Positions 5,944 through 7,759 of a stretch of DNA of 7,759 bases are shown here, in pieces (position 1 is the first letter of the stretch; each line of letters begins with the position of its first letter). The notes beneath the pieces were generated by a model. It searched no databases. It saw only the letters and a program-made list of their open reading frames with translations, and was not told where the DNA came from. Location: NCBI GenBank assembly GCA_003022685.1, contig PXSV01000063.1, positions 1 through 7,759 on the forward strand, written 5' to 3'. The stretch is from Halobacteriales archaeon SW_9_67_24. Its GTDB lineage: Archaea; Halobacteriota; Halobacteria; Halobacteriales; Halococcaceae. The translations under genes and the position numbers were made by a program.

Positions 5944-6480
5944 CTACAAATCGGCAGCAAAAACCGTCATTCGACGACGGTGAGTCTCGAAACCGAGCTT
6001 CTCGTAGAAGCCGATTGCGCGCTCGTTGTCGACATCGACATCGAGCGCGAGCTCCGCACAGCCTTCGTTCCGCGCTCGCTCTACAGCGCGGTCGATCAGC
6101 CGTCGGCTGAGACCCGTCCCACGGTACGGCTCGCGGACGTAGATATCCCCGACGACTACCCGATCCGGGCGATCAAAGACCGAAGGTGCCCCGTCGATCT
6201 CGGTCGTGACGAAACCGACGAAGTCGCCGTCGGTGGTGGCGAGGTCGGCGTCGTCTCCCGAACCATCGGTCGACGAGCCGTCGATGGCGACCCACGCTCG
6301 ATAGCCCGCTTCGTCGAGCCGGTCGAGTCGGAACGCCGTCTCCTCGGCGACGAGATCGACGTCCTCGGCGAGCGCGTGGCGGTCGACGATCGCTTCGAGG
6401 TCGTGGTGGTAGGGAAGCCACAGCTCCTCGACGTAGCGACGGACGGCAGATTCGGTGGCTGGAAGCCGGCGGAGTTCCAT
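5944..6480 (-). CDS. GNAT family N-acetyltransferase (second, unrelated to the first)
   Basis: This 178-residue acetyltransferase shows motif A as VGDIYVREPYRGTGLSRRL (110-128), with the acetyl-CoA loop RGTG (120-123), and motif B as NERAIGFYEKLGF (152-164), both near-consensus. The N-terminus, MELRRLPATESAVRRYVEE, starts directly with the first strand and fits an amino-acid or protein N-acetyltransferase of general type, acceptor unknown. Residues 68-87 are a Ser/Thr/Gly/Asp-rich loop (SSTDGSGDDADLATTDGD), a low-complexity insertion between strands of the kind common in salt-adapted proteins. The ATG at 6480 was preferred to the in-frame ATG at 6603 because a TATA-like box sits 30 nt upstream of it and the longer N-terminus is Arg-rich and unlike the rest. 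The stop is TAG. The gene converges on FEN1. Confidence 0.9.
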   Translation of the reverse strand: MELRRLPATESAVRRYVEELWLPYHHDLEAIVDRHALAEDVDLVAEETAFRLDRLDEAGYRAWVAIDGSSTDGSGDDADLATTDGDFVGFVTTEIDGAPSVFDRPDRVVVGDIYVREPYRGTGLSRRLIDRAVERARNEGCAELALDVDVDNERAIGFYEKLGFETHRRRMTVFAADL

Positions 6481-6506
6481 ACGTCCCTGTCGAGCGATCG
6501 CCGACA

Positions 6507-6513
6507 GATATAC
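6507..6513 (-). promoter_or_regulatory. TATA-like box for the second GNAT gene
   Basis: GTATATC on the minus strand, centred 30 nt upstream of the ATG at 6480, is the best TATA match in the window. With no Shine-Dalgarno before the ATG, this predicts a leaderless or nearly leaderless transcript and fixes the start choice. Confidence 0.6.
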
Positions 6514-6618
6514 ATCGCGGCTCGCCGGATCAGTGCCGCGAGCGGCGACAGTCTCGCTTCGGCGTCGTCCGGACCGTTGGTCGCTCGCCAGCGGTCGCGC
6601 CACGGGCGACCTGAAGCG

Positions 6619-6625
6619 TTTTGAT
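6619..6625 (+). promoter_or_regulatory. TATA-like box for the BolA-family gene
   Basis: TTTTGAT, centred 26 nt before the ATG at 6648 in a GC-rich surround, is well placed for a leaderless transcript. The 167-nt gap 6481-6647 therefore holds two divergent promoters (GNAT and BolA); I see nothing else in it. Confidence 0.45.
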
Positions 6626-6647
6626 CCTGGCTCACGCCCGTTCGGAC

Positions 6648-6899
6648 ATGGACACCACCGAGGTCGAGCGACTCATCGAATCCGGCATCGAGGACGCGGA
6701 CGCGACCGTCACCCAGCCCCGCGGCGAGGACGACGATCATCTCGCCGCCGTCGTCGTCTCGTCGGCCTTCGAGGACGAGACGCTCGTCGCCCAGCACCAG
6801 GCGGTCTACGACGCGCTCGGCGAGCACATGACGACCGACATCCACGCCCTCGAACTCGAGACGTACACCCCCGAGGAGTACGACGAACACGCTGGGTAG
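6648..6899 (+). CDS. BolA family protein
   Basis: This 83-residue protein matches the BolA/IbaG family in both length and pattern. It has a short N-terminal helix (TEVERLIESGI, 4-14), the strand AAVVVSSAF (33-41), the helix LVAQHQAVYDALGE (46-59), which fits the conserved L-x-x-H/R-x-x-V-Y block, and the signature DIHALELETYTPEEY (64-78). H66 is the family's invariant His, known in eukaryotic members to ligate a [2Fe-2S] cluster shared with a monothiol glutaredoxin. H31 (DDDHL) is a candidate second ligand, but its equivalence is my inference. In bacteria and eukaryotes the family is linked to iron-sulfur handling and stress morphology; the archaeal role is not settled. No glutaredoxin is adjacent. 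The ATG at 6648 fits the family N-terminus and the TATA spacing; an in-frame ATG at 6621 would overlap the TATA-like box. Confidence 0.9.
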   Translation: MDTTEVERLIESGIEDADATVTQPRGEDDDHLAAVVVSSAFEDETLVAQHQAVYDALGEHMTTDIHALELETYTPEEYDEHAG

Positions 6900-6966
6900 A
6901 CTGGACAGACCGGGCCGAACGGAGCCGAGATGGGTGGACGGTCAGGCGGTGACCGCTTCCCGTGGG

Positions 6967-6973
6967 TTTTACG
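6967..6973 (+). promoter_or_regulatory. TATA-like box for fumarase
   Basis: TTTTACG is centred 29 nt before the ATG at 6998, at the end of the 98-nt gap after the BolA stop. It suggests that fumarase has its own leaderless promoter instead of depending only on read-through from BolA. Confidence 0.5.
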
Positions 6974-6997
6974 CCCCCCACCGCAAAGCGGGGGTGT
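6971..6997. repeat. Inverted repeat in the fumarase initiation region
   Basis: ACGCCCCC (6971-6978) can pair with GGGGGTGT (6990-6997), including one G-T wobble. A small inner stem is possible around CCGC-AAA-GCGG (6981-6991), which competes for two bases. It fills the space between the TATA-like box and the ATG of fumarase, a position where a bound repressor would block transcription initiation. It could also be chance in a C/G-run region. Confidence 0.4.
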
Positions 6998-7759
6998 ATG
7001 AGCGATCAGGACACCCGCACCGAGTCCGACAGCCTCGGCGAGATGGAGGTTCCCGCCAGCGCCTACTGGGGCGCACAGACCCAGCGCGCGGTCGAGAACT
7101 TCCCGATCTCCGGGACGACGTTCGACCGCCGGTTCGTCCGCGCGCTCGGGATCGTGAAGAAGGCCGCCGCACGCGCCAACCGCGATCTCGACCTGCTCGA
7201 CGAGGACACCACGGAGGCGATCATCGGGGCCGCCGAGGAGGTCATCGCCGGCGAGCACGATGCCCAGTTCCCGGTCGACGTCTTCCAGACCGGGTCGGGC
7301 ACCTCGACGAACATGAACGCGAACGAGGTGATCGCCAATCGGGCGAGCGAACTCGCCGGCGGGGACGTCGGCTCCGACGCCGTCCATCCCAACGACGACG
7401 TCAACTTCGGGCAGTCCTCGAACGACGTGATCCCGACTGCGATGCACGTCGCCACCCTGGAGGCAATCGAGCGCGACCTCGTGCCCGCCCTCGAGACCCT
7501 GCGAACGGCGCTCGGCGAGAAGGAAGCCGAGTTCGACACCGTGGTGAAGACGGGTCGAACGCACCTTCAGGACGCCACCCCCGTCCGGCTGGGTCAGGAG
7601 TTCGGCGGCTACCGCGCCCAGGTCGACAAGGGTATCTCGCGAGTGAGTCGCACCACCCGGAACCTCTCGGAGCTCGCCCTCGGCGGGACGGCGGTCGGCA
7701 CGGGACTCAACACCCATCCCGAGTTCCCCGGACTCGCCGCCGAGCACATCTCCGGGGAG
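6998..7759 (+). CDS. fumC: Class II fumarate hydratase (fumarase), N-terminal part, 3' truncated by the window
   Basis: The 254 visible residues are slightly more than half of the expected length of about 460-470 and stay open to the last base. Fumarase interconverts fumarate and L-malate in the TCA cycle in the cytoplasm. The sequence shows the family N-terminal block MEVPASAYWGAQTQRAVENF (16-35), VDVFQTGSGTSTNMNANEV (93-111), the substrate-binding SSND (140-143) and KTGRTHLQDATP (184-195), whose T188-H189 pair corresponds to the B-site Thr-His. VFQTGSGTSTN favours fumarase over aspartase, which has VDMIQGGAGTSTN there. The signature loop with the catalytic Ser (S-S-x-M-P-x-K-x-N) lies beyond the window, so completeness cannot be judged. 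The ATG at 6998 fits the family N-terminus with a short acidic leader (SDQDTRTESDS) and follows a TATA-like box. BolA lies upstream on the same strand with a 98-nt gap. Confidence 0.95.
   Translation, partial: MSDQDTRTESDSLGEMEVPASAYWGAQTQRAVENFPISGTTFDRRFVRALGIVKKAAARANRDLDLLDEDTTEAIIGAAEEVIAGEHDAQFPVDVFQTGSGTSTNMNANEVIANRASELAGGDVGSDAVHPNDDVNFGQSSNDVIPTAMHVATLEAIERDLVPALETLRTALGEKEAEFDTVVKTGRTHLQDATPVRLGQEFGGYRAQVDKGISRVSRTTRNLSELALGGTAVGTGLNTHPEFPGLAAEHISGE

Noticed and set aside
5916..6110. 64-codon plus-strand frame after the FEN1 hairpin
   Set aside because: It is mostly antisense to the second GNAT and becomes Arg-rich there; no family match and no start signal.
3510..6480. The two GNAT genes as a toxin-antitoxin system or a duplicated pair
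   Set aside because: They share only the generic acetyl-CoA motif, differ elsewhere, lie on opposite strands apart from each other, and neither has a small DNA-binding antitoxin gene next to it.
6806..7747. 313-codon minus-strand open frame opposite fumarase
   Set aside because: It is the antisense shadow of fumC, which is unambiguous on the plus strand.
1..7759. CRISPR array, tRNA, insertion sequence or integrase
   Set aside because: No spaced repeat series beyond the two-copy tandem repeat, no tRNA cloverleaf, no transposase or recombinase motif and no terminal inverted repeats were seen on either strand.

Overview
This is a GC-rich, gene-dense stretch of a haloarchaeal chromosome. The evidence is the strongly acidic predicted proteins (Asp/Glu-rich, Lys-poor), the archaeal-type flap endonuclease FEN1 ending in a PCNA-interacting tail, a DUF3054 membrane protein, and TATA-like boxes about 25-35 nt upstream of several start codons, as expected for leaderless archaeal transcripts. 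The genus cannot be fixed from the window alone. I see no rRNA, tRNA, CRISPR array, insertion sequence or integrase; this looks like ordinary core chromosome.

Layout. (1) Positions 2-472 hold the 3' end of an S9-family serine peptidase. (2) A 174-nt gap carries a 37-nt-period tandem repeat with two copies. (3) Positions 647-2387 hold a two-gene unit: a complete SBP56 / methanethiol-oxidase-type protein and, overlapping it by 17 nt, a plant-type [2Fe-2S] ferredoxin. (4) Converging on it from the minus strand are a class I SAM methyltransferase and a DUF3054 membrane protein (3450 down to 2404). (5) A GNAT acetyltransferase (3510-4067, plus) diverges from the methyltransferase across a short shared promoter region and converges on a 2H-phosphoesterase / '2'-5' RNA ligase'-like gene (4764 down to 4084). 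(6) That gene is divergent from FEN1 (4868-5848). (7) A second, unrelated GNAT (6480 down to 5944) converges on FEN1, with a perfect hairpin in the gap. (8) A BolA-family gene (6648-6899) and then class II fumarase (6998 to the window end, 3' truncated) close the window.

How the genes work together. Most look like independent single-gene transcription units. The pair with the strongest functional link is SBP56 plus ferredoxin, because the overlap implies translational coupling and both are likely redox proteins. The 2H-phosphoesterase/FEN1 divergent pair places two nucleic-acid enzymes on one 103-nt intergenic region. BolA precedes fumarase on the same strand, but fumarase appears to have its own promoter. 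No clearly undescribed multi-gene system is visible. The items most worth a second look are the SBP56-ferredoxin coupling, the tandem repeat upstream of SBP56, and the inverted repeat sitting in the fumarase initiation region.
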